A DNA stretch of 22,329 bases from an uncultured Erysipelotrichaceae bacterium (GTDB lineage Bacteria > Bacillota_I > Bacilli_A > RFN20 > CAG-826). The stretch is taken from positions 1-22,329 of the forward strand of contig CADAUN010000002.1 in NCBI GenBank assembly GCA_902791085.1. Direction: 5' to 3'. Each line of letters begins with the position of its first letter. The stretch's first letter is position 1. Made by a program: the position numbers and the translations under genes. This document shows positions 21,352-22,329 of the stretch, piece by piece. The notes below the pieces were generated by a model that saw only the letters and a program-made list of their open reading frames with translations, was not told where the DNA came from and made no database searches.

Positions 21352-22111
21352 GATCTAAAACCTCGCGAGCCAAGGCAAAATAGGCTAATGATCCCTTAGC
21401 TGTCGGACGATAGGTGGTAACGGCTTCCCCGTGAGCGCTGGCTTCCGGAATCGAAATGTTTCTCGGAATCACCGTTAAAAAAGTATTTTCTTTGAAAAGG
21501 CCACGCACTTGTTGCGCCACTTCGGTGCAAAGAGAGGCGTTTTGTTCATACATAGTCAATAAAAATCCTTCAATTTTTAGTTCAGCATTATAGCCCTTTT
21601 GAATTTTTGAAATGGTAGACAAAATGGCGGCCACAGCTTCCATAGCAAAATATTCGCACTGTACCGGGATTAAAACGGAATCAGAAGCGACAAGAGCGTT
21701 GATGCTAAGTAGCCCTAAACTTGGAGGACAATCAATAAAAACAAAATCATAATCTTGACGAACTTCTTGCAATGCGTTTTTTAAAAGGAAAAACGGCTTT
21801 TCTATTCCTTTGGATTGAAGATAACTATCTAACGAAGCCAATTTAAGATTCGCTGGGATTAAATCTAAATTGGTTTCTTTGGTAGGGCGAATGACGGAAC
21901 GAATATCCGTAAGTCCAGTAATCGCATCAAAGATCGTTAGCGGCATGGAGGTTCCTTCAAAGTTCAACCCCCTTGTGGCGTTGCCTTGCGAATCAAAATC
22001 AACCAAAAGCACCTTCTTTCCAAGGTGGCATAAGGCACTAGAGAGATTGATGGCGGTCGTGGTCTTTCCGACCCCGCCTTTTTGATTTGCGATTGAGATG
22101 ACGTGCGTCAT
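21332..22111 (-). CDS. parA: ParA/Soj-family ATPase
   Basis: 259 residues, typical for Soj. Deviant-Walker partition ATPase that binds DNA as an ATP dimer and works with ParB in origin segregation and replication control. The deviant Walker A is KGGVGKTTT (from residue 11), with Walker A' VLLVDFDSQGNATRG and Walker B DFVFIDCPPSLG. The start has no clear Shine-Dalgarno. A weak extended -10 (TGGCATAAA) lies 11 nt upstream, so a very short leader is possible. parB overlaps its end by 20 nt. In relatives the pair is near oriC with rsmG upstream; no rsmG is identifiable here before the window ends. Confidence 0.96.
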   Translation of the reverse strand: MTHVISIANQKGGVGKTTTAINLSSALCHLGKKVLLVDFDSQGNATRGLNFEGTSMPLTIFDAITGLTDIRSVIRPTKETNLDLIPANLKLASLDSYLQSKGIEKPFFLLKNALQEVRQDYDFVFIDCPPSLGLLSINALVASDSVLIPVQCEYFAMEAVAAILSTISKIQKGYNAELKIEGFLLTMYEQNASLCTEVAQQVRGLFKENTFLTVIPRNISIPEASAHGEAVTTYRPTAKGSLAYFALAREVLDHAEKKA

Positions 22112-22329
22112 AGTAGGTTAAGTTTATGCCATAACGAACGCGAGGGCAAAAGAAAGCGAAACAAAGATTCATAAAACAAAGGACGAGAATCTTGCTCTAA
22201 CGCGCGATAACAGAAAGATTTTTATCATCGTTGCCCCCCGACGCTGCTTGATGACGTGGAAAAAGTGCTTTATGTTGGCCATTGGCCTTTTTCTAATGCA
22301 TCTTGCTTTGTCCCTCGAAGCAAATTCAT
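22112..22329. other. Right-end stretch without a supported gene
   Basis: 218 bases. On the minus strand a frame of about 37 codons ends at a TGA overlapping the parA ATG (ATGA), but two stops (TGATAA) precede it. Another minus frame is open for about 52 codons from the edge, rich in Arg/Lys. Neither resembles a family I know. I see no tRNA, terminator or clear DnaA-box cluster. It may hold the C-terminal end of an upstream gene that is cut by the window, or the parA promoter. Confidence 0.3.

Overview
This window looks like chromosomal DNA from a fairly compact, moderately low-GC Firmicutes genome. The gene set (RecU, GpsB, DnaD, RNase Y, YmdB, Soj/Spo0J-type proteins, class-B-like RNase P RNA, RibU under an FMN riboswitch) and the neighbourhoods (gpsB-rnpB, pgsA-cinA-recA, rny-ymdB-miaB, dnaD-nth, cmk-der) are those of the Bacilli / Erysipelotrichia / Mollicutes-related branch. 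TGA is used as a stop codon, so this is not a Mycoplasma-code organism. No mobile element, CRISPR array, tRNA or 16S/23S gene was seen. Placement below phylum is inference.

Layout. 1-1656 (-): N-terminal part of an ABC ATPase-permease fusion that runs off the left edge. 1726-8584 (-): rny, ymdB, a MiaB fused to a YlbF/YmcA-like domain, miaA, fhs and a DUF951 gene, tightly packed behind one promoter near 8735. 8827-11858 (-): gpsB, RNase P RNA, pgsA, a single-domain CinA and recA, closed by a terminator that overlaps the recA stop. 12034-13364 (+): a DEDDh exonuclease and recU. 13328-15251 (-): truncated cca, dnaD and nth, with nth overlapping recU tail to tail. 15345-15617 (-): hup with its own promoter and terminator. 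15790-18021 (-): small membrane protein, cmk and der. 18191-18370 (+): single-cluster ferredoxin. 18410-19338 (-): FMN riboswitch and ribU. 19369-19974 (-): Sfp-type phosphopantetheinyl transferase. 20043-20525 (+): NUDIX hydrolase, divergent from it. 20512-22111 (-): parA and parB. 22112-22329: no supported gene.

The genes group into themes. One is RNA decay and tRNA modification: RNase Y, YmdB, MiaA, MiaB with a Ric-complex-like tail, RNase P RNA, CCA enzyme. A second is replication, repair and segregation: RecA, RecU, Nth, DnaD, HU, ParAB. The rest covers cell envelope and division (PgsA, GpsB), ribosome assembly (Der) and cofactor supply (Fhs, RibU, phosphopantetheinyl transferase).

The most notable points are the MiaB-YlbF fusion beside RNase Y, a recurrent class of (near-)leaderless genes whose -10 box (often TGCTACAAT) lies 6-10 nt before the ATG, a palindrome covering both -35 boxes of a divergent promoter pair, a ParB with altered CTP-binding motifs, and a CCA-adding enzyme lacking its C-terminal half.
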